Positions 53,838-62,008 of a stretch of 62,683 nucleotides of DNA are shown piece by piece. Both the position numbers and the translations under genes were made by a program. Location of the stretch: NCBI GenBank assembly GCA_017547525.1, contig JAFYPL010000014.1, positions 1 to 62,683 of the forward strand. The letters run 5' to 3'. The notes beneath the pieces are model-generated. The model made no database searches. It was given only the letters and a program-made list of their open reading frames with translations, and was not told the DNA's origin. This stretch comes from Oscillospiraceae bacterium (GTDB taxonomy: Bacteria > Bacillota > Clostridia > Oscillospirales > Ruminococcaceae). The stretch's first letter is position 1. The number at the start of each line of letters is the position of its first letter.

Positions 53838-54891
53838 TTTTTTCCTCTATAAAACTATATATCTCGTCTACAAATTCGTCTATAAAATCACCATGCAGTA
53901 CTTTTACTTTTTCTCCTTTTTTGAAAAGTACGGCATTATCTACGCCACAGGCAATACCTATATCTGCTTCTCTTGCTTCACCGGGGCCATTTACTGCACA
54001 CCCCATTACTGCAACTTTAATATCGGTAGTAATTCCTTTAAGGCGGTTTTCAACCTGTGTGGCAATACCTGCCACATCCAGATTTGTACGGCCACATGTA
54101 GGGCAGGAAATTATTTCCGGTCCATGTACTTTGATGCCAGCCGCACGGATAATATCAAAACCTGCTGAGATTTCCTTCAGTGGTGAATCAGTAAGGCTAA
54201 CTCTCAATGTATCACCGATACCTTCCATAAGAAGTGTACCGATACCCATGCCAGATTTGATAAGTCCCATTCTGTATGTACCTGCTTCGGTTACACCAAG
54301 ATGGAGTGGATAATCGCACATTGAATCCAGCAGCCTGTATGCTGCAACCATTGTAGGTACATTTGAAGACTTAATGGAAACTATAATGTCATGGAAATCA
54401 TATTTTTCCAACAAACGGATATGATACATAGCACTTTCGCAAAGAGCTTCTGGTGTAGGAGTACCGTATTTTTCGAGAATATGTTTTTCTAGGCTGCCGG
54501 CATTAACACCTATTCTGATAGGCACGTTATGTGCTTTACAAGCATCAACTACCCGTTTAACTTTGTCATCGCTGCCGATGTTACCTGGGTTGATACGCAC
54601 TTTATCTACACCTGCTTCAACTGCAGCTATTGCAATACGATAGTCAAAATGAATATCTGCAACAACAGGTATTTTTACAGCTTTTTTCAGTTCAGTAATC
54701 AATCTTACATCTTCCAGTGTAGGAACACTGACACGAACAATCTGGCAGCCTTCTTTTTCCAGTGCCACTGCCTGTGCAACGTTACCTTCCACATCGGCAG
54801 ATTTTACGTTCAGCATACTCTGAACCAGTATAGGGTTATTTCCACCTATATAATAATTACCTACTTTTACCTGTCTTTTTTCGTGTCTCAT
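53830..54891 (-). CDS. ispG: 4-hydroxy-3-methylbut-2-en-1-yl diphosphate synthase
   Basis: Iron-sulfur enzyme of the MEP isoprenoid pathway (also called GcpE). The start giving MRHEKRQVKVGNYYIGG is chosen because GGTGA lies 5 nt upstream and the family begins here; the frame is open to 54912. The 353-residue protein has the TIM barrel and a C-terminal cluster domain with CPTCGRTNLD and VMGCAVNGPGEA supplying the three cysteine ligands. It follows rseP and overlaps polC by 8 nt. Confidence 0.96.
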   Translation of the reverse strand: MRHEKRQVKVGNYYIGGNNPILVQSMLNVKSADVEGNVAQAVALEKEGCQIVRVSVPTLEDVRLITELKKAVKIPVVADIHFDYRIAIAAVEAGVDKVRINPGNIGSDDKVKRVVDACKAHNVPIRIGVNAGSLEKHILEKYGTPTPEALCESAMYHIRLLEKYDFHDIIVSIKSSNVPTMVAAYRLLDSMCDYPLHLGVTEAGTYRMGLIKSGMGIGTLLMEGIGDTLRVSLTDSPLKEISAGFDIIRAAGIKVHGPEIISCPTCGRTNLDVAGIATQVENRLKGITTDIKVAVMGCAVNGPGEAREADIGIACGVDNAVLFKKGEKVKVLHGDFIDEFVDEIYSFIEEKSE

Positions 54892-54904
54892 ATAATTCAC
54901 CATA

Positions 54905-55924
54905 TTAAACAAAGAATTTTGTTATGTCACTGAATGTAACAAAAACCATAAATCCAAGCAAGAGGAACATGCCTGCTGTGTTTACAAGTATTTCGTATTT
55001 CTGTGGCACCGCTTTACCGCGGATAAGTTCAATAAGCAGGAAAACCAGTCTGCCACCATCCAGTGCAGGAATTGGCAGAAGGTTGAATACCCCCAGATTG
55101 ATTGTAATCATAGCCAGTATATTCAGTACCGGTTCGATTCCCAGGTTCACAGCTTCACTTACCACTGAAACTATACCTACCGGTCCAGACATCTGATTGA
55201 TAGCTACGTTACCAGTTATAAGGTCAACAAGACTTAAAAATACCAATCTCGCGATACTTATAGTCCAGTTGACAGATTCTTTTACAATATTAGTAAAAGT
55301 AGTTTCTACAGGATATACAGTGAAATCTATTACCATCTGTTTAAGACCATCTTCGGTTTCATAAGTGTCAAAAGTAACATCATTCAATTCAACTTTCTGA
55401 CCTTCTCTGATAACGGTAAAATCTGCACTGCCGTTCTGTGTACGCGCAAATTCATAAATTACATCGTTTGCGATATAGCACTTACGTCCATTTATAGCTA
55501 TAATTTCGTCATCGACCATCAGACCTGTCTGTTGTGTCATAGCACTTTCATAGAAACTGCTTACTGTGCGGCTGGTTATAGCATCCTGACTCGCTGTCAA
55601 ATAACATAATACTATAAAACCCAGTACCATATTCATGACAGCACCTGCCACTACTACAGCAATTCTGCTTTGTACCGGTACAGAACTGAAAGAGCCTTCT
55701 GCATCGCTCTCTTCATCTTCCCCTTCCATAGCTACAAAGCCACCTATTGGGAAAGCACGGATGGAATAAACTGTGTCATTCACAGTTTTACTTAAAAGTT
55801 GTGGTCCCATACCAATGCTAAACTCATTTACTTTAATTCCACTCAGTTTCGCTGTGATAAAATGTCCTAATTCATGAACAAGGATTACCAAACTGAAAAC
55901 TAAAACAGAAACAATTATACTCAC
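54905..55924 (-). CDS. rseP: Site-2 metalloprotease RseP/RasP
   Basis: Intramembrane zinc protease that cleaves anti-sigma factors and leftover signal peptides. The 339-residue protein has the HELGH zinc motif in the first membrane segment (VILVHELGHFITAK), a PDZ domain (about 110-180; GLMVDDEIIAINGRKC), and the third-ligand motif PALDGGRLVF near the C-terminus. Three to four membrane segments fit the family. It lies between dxr (18 nt upstream) and ispG. Confidence 0.95.
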   Translation of the reverse strand: MSIIVSVLVFSLVILVHELGHFITAKLSGIKVNEFSIGMGPQLLSKTVNDTVYSIRAFPIGGFVAMEGEDEESDAEGSFSSVPVQSRIAVVVAGAVMNMVLGFIVLCYLTASQDAITSRTVSSFYESAMTQQTGLMVDDEIIAINGRKCYIANDVIYEFARTQNGSADFTVIREGQKVELNDVTFDTYETEDGLKQMVIDFTVYPVETTFTNIVKESVNWTISIARLVFLSLVDLITGNVAINQMSGPVGIVSVVSEAVNLGIEPVLNILAMITINLGVFNLLPIPALDGGRLVFLLIELIRGKAVPQKYEILVNTAGMFLLLGFMVFVTFSDITKFFV

Positions 55925-55942
55925 TAAATCAATACCTCGGGA

Positions 55943-57091
55943 TTATAATAACTGAGCATCTACGAATGCTCTGGCAGCTCTGTCTGTGCTGAAAACTTCT
56001 TCTAATGTATATTCACTGGAGAAATCAAAATGTGACAGCACTTTATAAACGATTCTGCCAATATCAGCAAATGCAATTTTATCTTCAAGGAAAAGTTGCA
56101 CTGCTCTTTCATTTGCACCATTTACCGCACATGGATACAGACCACCTTTACCTATAGCTTCAATAGCTGCTTTAAGGCAAAGGAAAGTATCCGGGTCAGC
56201 CGGTGCAAAAGTAAGGTCTTTCATTCCAAAGAAATCAAGACTGTCTACCGGACATTCAAATCTGTCAGGATATGTAATGGCATACTGAATAGGCAGACGC
56301 ATATCTGGTACGCCCATCTGTGCTATTACGCTATTATCTACAAACTGCACTGCGGAATGGATTATACTCTGTCTGTGCACTACTATCTGTACATCTTCTG
56401 GTTTAAGGTCAAAAAGCCATACTGCTTCAATAAGTTCCAGACCTTTGTTCATCAGTGTTGCAGAGTCTATAGTGATTTTGGAACCCATAGACCAGTTAGG
56501 GTGTTTAAGTGCCTGTGCTTTGGTAACTGTTTCCAGCTGTTCTTTATTGTATCCAAAGAAAGGACCACCTGACGCTGTAAGAATGATTTTATTAAGTTTC
56601 TTTGCACTGTATGGGTCCTGAAGACACTGAAAAATAGCTGAATGTTCACTGTCAACAGGAAGCAGTTTTACGTTATTGCGCTTAACTGCATCCATTACAA
56701 GCTTACCACCTGTTACAAGGCTTTCTTTATTAGCCAGTGCCACATCTTTTCCACTGTTTATAGCGGCAAGTGTAGCTTCCAGACCCGCAATACCTACTAC
56801 TGCATTCAGTACAACCGCTTCACAATCCAACTGTGCCAGCTGTACTAAACCTTGTTTGCCGATTATAAGCTTCACACCCAGTTCTTCTGCCTGTGCTTTA
56901 AAATTATTACCTGCTTCTTCATTTGTTAAGCAGACATACTCCGGCTTAAATTCTACAATCTGCTGCCGGAGTAATTTTGTATTGCTGTTGGCTGACAAAG
57001 CCACAACATTTATATTATGTTTTCTGCACACATCCAGTGTCTGTGTACCTATAGAACCTGTGGATCCAAGAAGAATAATGTTTTTATACAT
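55943..57091 (-). CDS. dxr: 1-deoxy-D-xylulose-5-phosphate reductoisomerase
   Basis: Second enzyme of the MEP pathway, NADPH-dependent. The 382-residue protein has the NADPH motif GSTGSIG at 9-15, VALANKESLVTGG, the metal-binding LLPVDSEHSAIFQCL, the flexible loop TASGGPFFG and the ligand region NKGLELIEAVWLF. It overlaps cdsA by 8 nt and is followed by rseP and ispG, so three MEP steps (with dxs elsewhere) occur in the window. Confidence 0.97.
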   Translation of the reverse strand: MYKNIILLGSTGSIGTQTLDVCRKHNINVVALSANSNTKLLRQQIVEFKPEYVCLTNEEAGNNFKAQAEELGVKLIIGKQGLVQLAQLDCEAVVLNAVVGIAGLEATLAAINSGKDVALANKESLVTGGKLVMDAVKRNNVKLLPVDSEHSAIFQCLQDPYSAKKLNKIILTASGGPFFGYNKEQLETVTKAQALKHPNWSMGSKITIDSATLMNKGLELIEAVWLFDLKPEDVQIVVHRQSIIHSAVQFVDNSVIAQMGVPDMRLPIQYAITYPDRFECPVDSLDFFGMKDLTFAPADPDTFLCLKAAIEAIGKGGLYPCAVNGANERAVQLFLEDKIAFADIGRIVYKVLSHFDFSSEYTLEEVFSTDRAARAFVDAQLL

Positions 57092-57959
57092 TGAAAATAC
57101 CTCCCCGGTTTACAACAACAAATGACAACGCGCTTACTACAGGTGCTACCAGCAGTACACTGTCGAATCTGTCCAGAACACCACCATGACCAGGCATAAT
57201 ATTACCATAGTCTTTAATACCTGTCTGTCTTTTTACTGCGGAAGCAAAAAGATCACCGAACATACTGAAGAAACTACCAAAAACGCCTAGTACAGCCAGC
57301 AGCATAAGCTGTTTACCAGTAATAGTGTAAATTATACCTGTACCTTCCAGCAACGGTTTTACCAGACAGTAAAGGAAGAAGAAAATCCATGTAAGAACAA
57401 TGGATCCCAATATGCCACCTACAGCACCTTCTTTGGTCTTTTTAGGGCTGAGTGTAGGTGCCAGTTTTGTTTTACCGAAAAAGTAACCTGCAAAATATGC
57501 AAAAATATCAGCACCCCAGGCAATTGTACAGCACATTACAAACATAAATGTGGAATCCCAGCCGAACTGTTCATATGGCATATTTGTTTTCATGTTCAGA
57601 ATGGAGTAAAAACCAATCAGTGCATAACCAGCAAAAAGAATGCTGGAGGACACAGTTTTAAAATCAACACTGTGGAAATTGAAAACCACACTTGTTGAAT
57701 AGCATACCATAAAGAACGCAGCTATAACTATAGGGTTCAGCTGTATCATATATGGCTGCATAAGATAATATGCACCAATTATAAACATCATAACGAAAAC
57801 CACATCAGTATTGTTTTCTTTGAACGTTCTACGTATTTCTGTCAGTGTAATACCATATACAATAGTTGCAATTACATTAAACCACACTGAATGGAAAGCT
57901 GTAAGAATGACAAGCAGTAATGCTACGCCTGCCAAAGCGGATATAACTCTAGTTTTCAT
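57084..57959 (-). CDS. cdsA: Phosphatidate cytidylyltransferase
   Basis: Makes CDP-diacylglycerol, the branch point of phospholipid synthesis, in the membrane. The 291-residue protein has about eight hydrophobic segments and the C-terminal signature KDYGNIMPGHGGVLDRFDS. The LSPKKTKEGAVGG segment is the other conserved nucleotide region. It starts 12 nt after uppS and overlaps dxr by 8 nt; uppS-cdsA-dxr-rseP is a widely conserved order. Confidence 0.95.
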   Translation of the reverse strand: MKTRVISALAGVALLLVILTAFHSVWFNVIATIVYGITLTEIRRTFKENNTDVVFVMMFIIGAYYLMQPYMIQLNPIVIAAFFMVCYSTSVVFNFHSVDFKTVSSSILFAGYALIGFYSILNMKTNMPYEQFGWDSTFMFVMCCTIAWGADIFAYFAGYFFGKTKLAPTLSPKKTKEGAVGGILGSIVLTWIFFFLYCLVKPLLEGTGIIYTITGKQLMLLAVLGVFGSFFSMFGDLFASAVKRQTGIKDYGNIMPGHGGVLDRFDSVLLVAPVVSALSFVVVNRGGIFNV

Positions 57960-57971
57960 AATCTATACTCA

Positions 57972-58679
57972 TTAAACGCCACCAAAGCGTCTGTTTCTTT
58001 TGTTGAATTCAATAATAGCTTCATCAAGATCTTTTCTTGTGAAATCTGGCCAAAGCACATCCATATACACAAATTCTGAATATGCTATCTGCCACAGGAG
58101 GAAGTTTGATATTCTCTTTTCTCCACTAGGACGGAGAATAAAATCCGGATCAGGCTGGCCTTTAGTATAAAGATAATCTGAAAATGTTTCTTCAGTGATA
58201 TCTTCTACATTCATTTTGCCGTCTTTTACCAGCTGTGCAATATCTTTTGTAGCTTTTACTATTTCATTTCTTGCACCGTAGTTCAGGGCAATATTAAGTG
58301 TCATACCTGTACGGTCTTTTGTTTTTTCTTCAATATCCAGCATCAGTTCCAGTAACTCGCCTGTAAATGCAGATTTATCACCAAGGAAAACTATACGATT
58401 GTTTTCTTTTTCGTAGTCAAAAGCTTTTACAAGATACTCTTTGAGCAAAGTCATAATACCGTTAACTTCTTCTACAGGTCTTTTCCAGTTTTCAGTGGAA
58501 AACGCGTAGAATGTAACAGATTCCAGGCCCAGCTCATTACAGTATCTGGTAATATCCTGAAAAACCTCTGCACCTTTCTTATGACCCATATTTCTAGGTA
58601 ACATGCGCTTTTTAGCCCATCTTCCGTTACCATCCATTATAATACCTATATGTTTTGGAATTATGATATTACTATCCAT
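57972..58679 (-). CDS. uppS: Undecaprenyl diphosphate synthase
   Basis: Cis-prenyltransferase making the C55 lipid carrier for cell-wall precursors. The ATG giving MDSNIIIPKHIG is preferred: AGAGGTG lies 6 nt upstream, and the GTG three codons earlier is part of that site. The 235-residue protein has the catalytic IIMDGNGRWAKKR, HKKGAE, VTFYAFSTENWKRP and the C-terminal RPSGEKRISNFLLWQ and SEFVYMD motifs. It heads the uppS-to-nrdR unit. No convincing promoter was found in the 65 nt after the frr terminator. Confidence 0.96.
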   Translation of the reverse strand: MDSNIIIPKHIGIIMDGNGRWAKKRMLPRNMGHKKGAEVFQDITRYCNELGLESVTFYAFSTENWKRPVEEVNGIMTLLKEYLVKAFDYEKENNRIVFLGDKSAFTGELLELMLDIEEKTKDRTGMTLNIALNYGARNEIVKATKDIAQLVKDGKMNVEDITEETFSDYLYTKGQPDPDFILRPSGEKRISNFLLWQIAYSEFVYMDVLWPDFTRKDLDEAIIEFNKRNRRFGGV

Positions 58680-58744
58680 ATTACACACCTCTTACGGATA
58701 CTTTATGGTCAGCGATATTTTCAAGGCTGTCCATCAATACAAAA

Positions 58745-58776
58745 TTAAAGGGCATATAGAAAAATATGCCCTTTAA
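58745..58776 (-). terminator. Terminator of pyrH-frr
   Basis: TTAAAGGGCATAT/ATATGCCCTTTAA forms a 13-bp stem with a 6-nt loop, 18 nt after the frr stop. TTTTG follows on the minus strand. Confidence 0.85.
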
Positions 58777-58794
58777 TGAATAACTGCGTGAAAA

Positions 58795-59340
58795 TTACAG
58801 TTCCATAACTTCTTTAGTCTTTTTAGCTGCTACTGCATCAATTTCCTTGATAAATTTATCAGTAATTTTCTGCATTTTATCTTCAAGGTCTTTCTGATCG
58901 TCTTCTGTAAGTTCGCCAGCTTTTTTAGCAGCTTTGAACTTATCCATAGCGTCACGTCTTACATTTCTTACTGCAACTTTTGCATCTTCTGCCATTTTAG
59001 ATACATCTTTTGCCAGGGCTTTTCTGCGTTCTTCTGTAGGTGCTGGGAAGTTAAGACGAATGCTTACGCCGTCATCGATTGGGTTGATACCAACATCAGA
59101 CATCTGAATAGCTTTTGTGATAGCTTTCAGCAGGCTTCTGTCCCATGGCTGAATGGACAGTGTTCTAGCTTCTGTAACAGAGACTGTAGCAACCTGATTG
59201 ATTGGTGTAGGTACACCATAGTAGTCAACTGTAACTTTATCCAGAACGCCTGGGTTTGCACGACCTGCGCGAACTGAAGCATATTCATTTTCCAGGTGCT
59301 TTACAGCACTGATCATTTTTTCTTCAAATTTTTTTGTCAT
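58795..59340 (-). CDS. frr: Ribosome recycling factor
   Basis: Splits post-termination ribosomes together with EF-G. The 181-residue length is slightly short of the usual 185. Conserved segments include VRAGRANPGVLDKVTVDYYG, GVSIRLNFPAPTEERRKALAK and VRNVRRDAMDKFKA. It follows pyrH by 13 nt in the classical order tsf-pyrH-frr, although here two genes sit between tsf and pyrH. Confidence 0.97.
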   Translation of the reverse strand: MTKKFEEKMISAVKHLENEYASVRAGRANPGVLDKVTVDYYGVPTPINQVATVSVTEARTLSIQPWDRSLLKAITKAIQMSDVGINPIDDGVSIRLNFPAPTEERRKALAKDVSKMAEDAKVAVRNVRRDAMDKFKAAKKAGELTEDDQKDLEDKMQKITDKFIKEIDAVAAKKTKEVMEL

Positions 59341-59353
59341 GATATATATCTCC

Positions 59354-60058
59354 TTATTCTGTTACTAAAGTACCGATTGTTTCACCTTTTACAGCTTTTT
59401 CAATGTTGCCATCTGCCATGTCAAATACCAGAATAGGCAGTTTGTTGTCGCGGCACATTGTAGCTGCTGTCATATCCATTACATTCAGCTGATCTGTAAG
59501 TACCTGTGTGAATGTGAGAGTGTCATATTTAACAGCGTCAGGATATTTTTTAGGGTCTTTATTGTAAACACCATCTACCATTGTGGCTTTAAAGATAACG
59601 TCAGCATTGATTTCAGCTGCACGAAGAGCTGCTGCTGTATCTGTTGAGAAGAATGGGTTACCTGTACCACATGCAAAGATAACGATTCTACCTTTTTCAA
59701 GGTGTCTTGTAGCTCTGTTTCTGATATAAGGTTCTGCAACCTGCTGCATCTGAAGAGCTGCCTGAACTCTAACTTCAACACCAAGCTGTTCCAGTGCATC
59801 AGCAACGGAAAGTGCGTTCATAACTGTAGCCAGCATACCGATATGGTCTGCTCTTGTTCTTTCCATTTCGCCGGAAGAACGGCCACGCCAGAAGTTACCA
59901 CCGCCAACTACAATAGCAATTTCTGTACCCAGGTCATGGGCATTTTTAATATTTTTGCAGATATCAAGAACAGTAGGATAATCCAGGCCAAAACCTTTAT
60001 CGCCTGCAAGAGCCTCACCGCTTAATTTAATCAAAACTCTTTTATATTTGATAGACAT
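59354..60058 (-). CDS. pyrH: Uridylate kinase
   Basis: Hexameric UMP kinase in pyrimidine nucleotide synthesis. The ATG giving [17 protein letters not shown] is preferred; the GTG three codons earlier lies within the GGGGTG ribosome-binding site. The 234-residue protein has [26 protein letters not shown] and [18 protein letters not shown], all typical. It is followed by frr and a terminator, forming a two-gene unit. Confidence 0.97.
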   Translation of the reverse strand: MSIKYKRVLIKLSGEALAGDKGFGLDYPTVLDICKNIKNAHDLGTEIAIVVGGGNFWRGRSSGEMERTRADHIGMLATVMNALSVADALEQLGVEVRVQAALQMQQVAEPYIRNRATRHLEKGRIVIFACGTGNPFFSTDTAAALRAAEINADVIFKATMVDGVYNKDPKKYPDAVKYDTLTFTQVLTDQLNVMDMTAATMCRDNKLPILVFDMADGNIEKAVKGETIGTLVTE

Positions 60059-60086
60059 ATTCGGCACCCCGTATATACATTATTTT

Positions 60087-60114
60087 ATAATATTTTACTA
60101 TATTTTCCCCTCAA
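60087..60114 (-). promoter_or_regulatory. Possible pyrH promoter
   Basis: Minus-strand TTGAGG (60109-60114) and TATTAT (60087-60092) are spaced by 16 nt, about 30 nt upstream of pyrH. The region is very AT-rich, and other -10 choices (TATAAA) overlap, so the assignment is tentative. Confidence 0.4.
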
Positions 60115-60174
60115 AGTAAAGGATATAATTTTGAATATGTTGTAAATAAAATTAAGCCTACCCGCTACATGTGT

Positions 60175-60840
60175 TTATTTTATTATAAATCCATAAACCA
60201 CATATCCATAGTCTTTCCAATGCGCTGTTACTCGGTAATATCCGCTCCGTATCTTTATACAGTTTTCCTCATCCAAAGCAAGAATTTTACCAATATCACT
60301 GGGAATATTCCAGTCAACATCCTTCCAGTAACGTATATCATACTCATCTGGCAAAGACGAAAAATTCATTACTGCAACTATTTTTCTATCATCATATTTT
60401 AATGTAGATCCACCCAGACTACCTATACGAATCCAACCAGAAAATCCTTTTTGTTCAACAAGCACATAGTCTTCACAATACCACTTATACGCACACTTAT
60501 GAGCCTGTATCCTGCTACCATTATACATTATCTCCAGTTGTGGTGGTGATGGTAATTCATTGCCGGGATTTTCCACTGCTTTAAAGCTTTTACTATGTAT
60601 TAAAGGATTTACACTGAATATAACTATAAGCACAAATGCTCCCCACAGGACAATCCTTTTCCAAGATGGAAAACTTCGTATATTAAGTCCTAAAGTGGCA
60701 GTAATCACAGAACACACTGCCAATTCATACATATATATTGTTGTATTATCGAGAAAAGCGCCTTCACCATCCACAAAAAACATTGCTATAAAGCATAAAA
60801 GCGAAATAACAGTAAATATTTTTGCTGTATTTTTCTTCAT
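60175..60840 (-). CDS. Unknown membrane protein
   Basis: I do not recognise this 221-residue protein. Three hydrophobic segments are visible near the N-terminus: KIFTVISLLCFIAMFFV, YMYELAVCSVITATLGL and RIVLWGAFVLIVIFSV. A soluble C-terminal part of about 130 residues follows, rich in aromatic residues, with WIRIGSLGG and WKDVDWNIP. The start at 60840 is chosen because GGGGAG lies upstream; an ATG at 60873 is also in frame. It sits between pyrH and a divergent substrate-binding protein gene, interrupting the common tsf-pyrH order. Confidence 0.65.
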   Translation of the reverse strand: MKKNTAKIFTVISLLCFIAMFFVDGEGAFLDNTTIYMYELAVCSVITATLGLNIRSFPSWKRIVLWGAFVLIVIFSVNPLIHSKSFKAVENPGNELPSPPQLEIMYNGSRIQAHKCAYKWYCEDYVLVEQKGFSGWIRIGSLGGSTLKYDDRKIVAVMNFSSLPDEYDIRYWKDVDWNIPSDIGKILALDEENCIKIRSGYYRVTAHWKDYGYVVYGFIIK

Positions 60841-60880
60841 ACCGCCACTCCCCTTTTTTTCATATTTTAACATAAAATAT

Positions 60881-60909
60881 TTGTCATTTCTATAATTTAA
60901 GGATATAAT
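60881..60909 (+). promoter_or_regulatory. Promoter of the solitary substrate-binding protein gene
   Basis: Plus-strand -35 TTGTCA (60881-60886) and perfect -10 TATAAT (60904-60909) have a 17-nt spacer, about 37 nt before the ATG. The leader is short and holds a GAGGT ribosome-binding site. Confidence 0.75.
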
Positions 60910-60945
60910 AATATCTATAAAAATTCATATTATACGAGGTATATC

Positions 60946-61911
60946 ATGAAAAAGGAATATAAAGTAGGTATAGTTAAATATACTGACCACGCATCACTGA
61001 ACCGCATTGAACTGGGTGCCAAAAACGGTCTGGACTATCTGTCTGAAAAATACAATGTAAAAATCGATTATAAAGACTATGTATATGACGGCAAAGCTGA
61101 CCCTGAAGTAATGAAAAAAGCCGCACTGGAACTGGCAGATGCAAAAGTTGATTTGGTAATCAGTATAGCCACACCACCTACTGTAGCTATGAAAGAAATT
61201 CTGGCAGAAAATAAAATCAATATGCTTTTCCGTGCTGTTTCCGACCCCATCAGCGCAGGAGTTATAGACTCTTTTGAGCGTCCGGGAATGTATATTACAG
61301 GTACATCAGACTCTCTGGATGGTGGCAGACTGGCACAAGTTGTTATAGCAGCCGTACCCCATGCCAAAAAAGTGGGATTATTGTATAATAAAGCCGAATT
61401 TTCTTCCAAATTACCAATACAGGAAGCTAAAGAATACCTCACCGTTCATGGTATAGAATGGATTGAATCTAACCCCGACAGCAAAGCAGATGTAGTCGCT
61501 GCCGCGCAGTACCTTATTGAACAAGGCGTAAACGCGGTACTTACACCAACAGACAACACTGTTATGAGTGCAGAAATGGAAATCTCCCCTGTATTTACTG
61601 CCGCAGATATACCACAGTTTACCGGCTCCCACGCATTTACAATCAATGGTGCGTTTATGGGTATGGGCAGCCTGTATAAAGATGGTGACGCAGAGTTTCT
61701 CTATCTGGCTGAAAAACTGCTGATAGAAGAAAAATCCCCTGTGGATGTTCCTGTTATCAGAAGTGCGCACACCTTTGCCGCAATCAACAATCAGGTTTGC
61801 CGGTCTCTCGGGTACGATAAAAACACACTGAAAGATAATTTTGCCGCCATAAATATGAACACCATTTTCCTTGATTCACAGAAAGAATTTGATGAAGACA
61901 GTGACCTTTAA
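60946..61911 (+). CDS. ABC substrate-binding-like protein without signal peptide
   Basis: A 321-residue two-lobed binding protein of the ABC_sub_bind family (relatives are often annotated as TrpX or as unknown transport binding proteins). Typical segments are DLVISIATPPTVAMKEIL, FRAVSDPISAGVIDSF, YITGTSDSLDGGRLAQ and AVLTPTDNTVMSAEM. Normal members start with a lipoprotein signal peptide; this one begins MKKEYKVGIVKYTDHA, with no hydrophobic stretch or lipobox cysteine, so it is predicted to stay in the cytosol. No permease or ATPase gene is adjacent. GAGGT precedes the ATG and a terminator follows. Confidence 0.8.
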   Translation: MKKEYKVGIVKYTDHASLNRIELGAKNGLDYLSEKYNVKIDYKDYVYDGKADPEVMKKAALELADAKVDLVISIATPPTVAMKEILAENKINMLFRAVSDPISAGVIDSFERPGMYITGTSDSLDGGRLAQVVIAAVPHAKKVGLLYNKAEFSSKLPIQEAKEYLTVHGIEWIESNPDSKADVVAAAQYLIEQGVNAVLTPTDNTVMSAEMEISPVFTAADIPQFTGSHAFTINGAFMGMGSLYKDGDAEFLYLAEKLLIEEKSPVDVPVIRSAHTFAAINNQVCRSLGYDKNTLKDNFAAINMNTIFLDSQKEFDEDSDL

Positions 61912-61921
61912 TAATAAATTA

Positions 61922-61947
61922 AATCCCCGGACCTGATGCCGGGGATT
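61922..61947 (+). terminator. Terminator of the substrate-binding protein gene
   Basis: AATCCCCGG/CCGGGGATT forms a 9-bp GC-rich stem with an 8-nt loop, followed by ATTTTTG, 10 nt after the stop codon. Confidence 0.9.
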
Positions 61948-61964
61948 ATTTTTGCAAAAAAATA

Positions 61965-61988
61965 CCCTTATGGCTTTCGCCATAAGGG
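61965..61988 (-). terminator. Terminator of tsf
   Basis: CCCTTATGGC/GCCATAAGGG forms a 10-bp stem closed by a GAAA tetraloop on the minus strand, followed by TATTTTTTT. It lies 20 nt after the tsf stop and faces the terminator of the convergent gene. Confidence 0.92.
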
Positions 61989-62008
61989 ATTTTTCAACAT
62001 AGGTTAAA

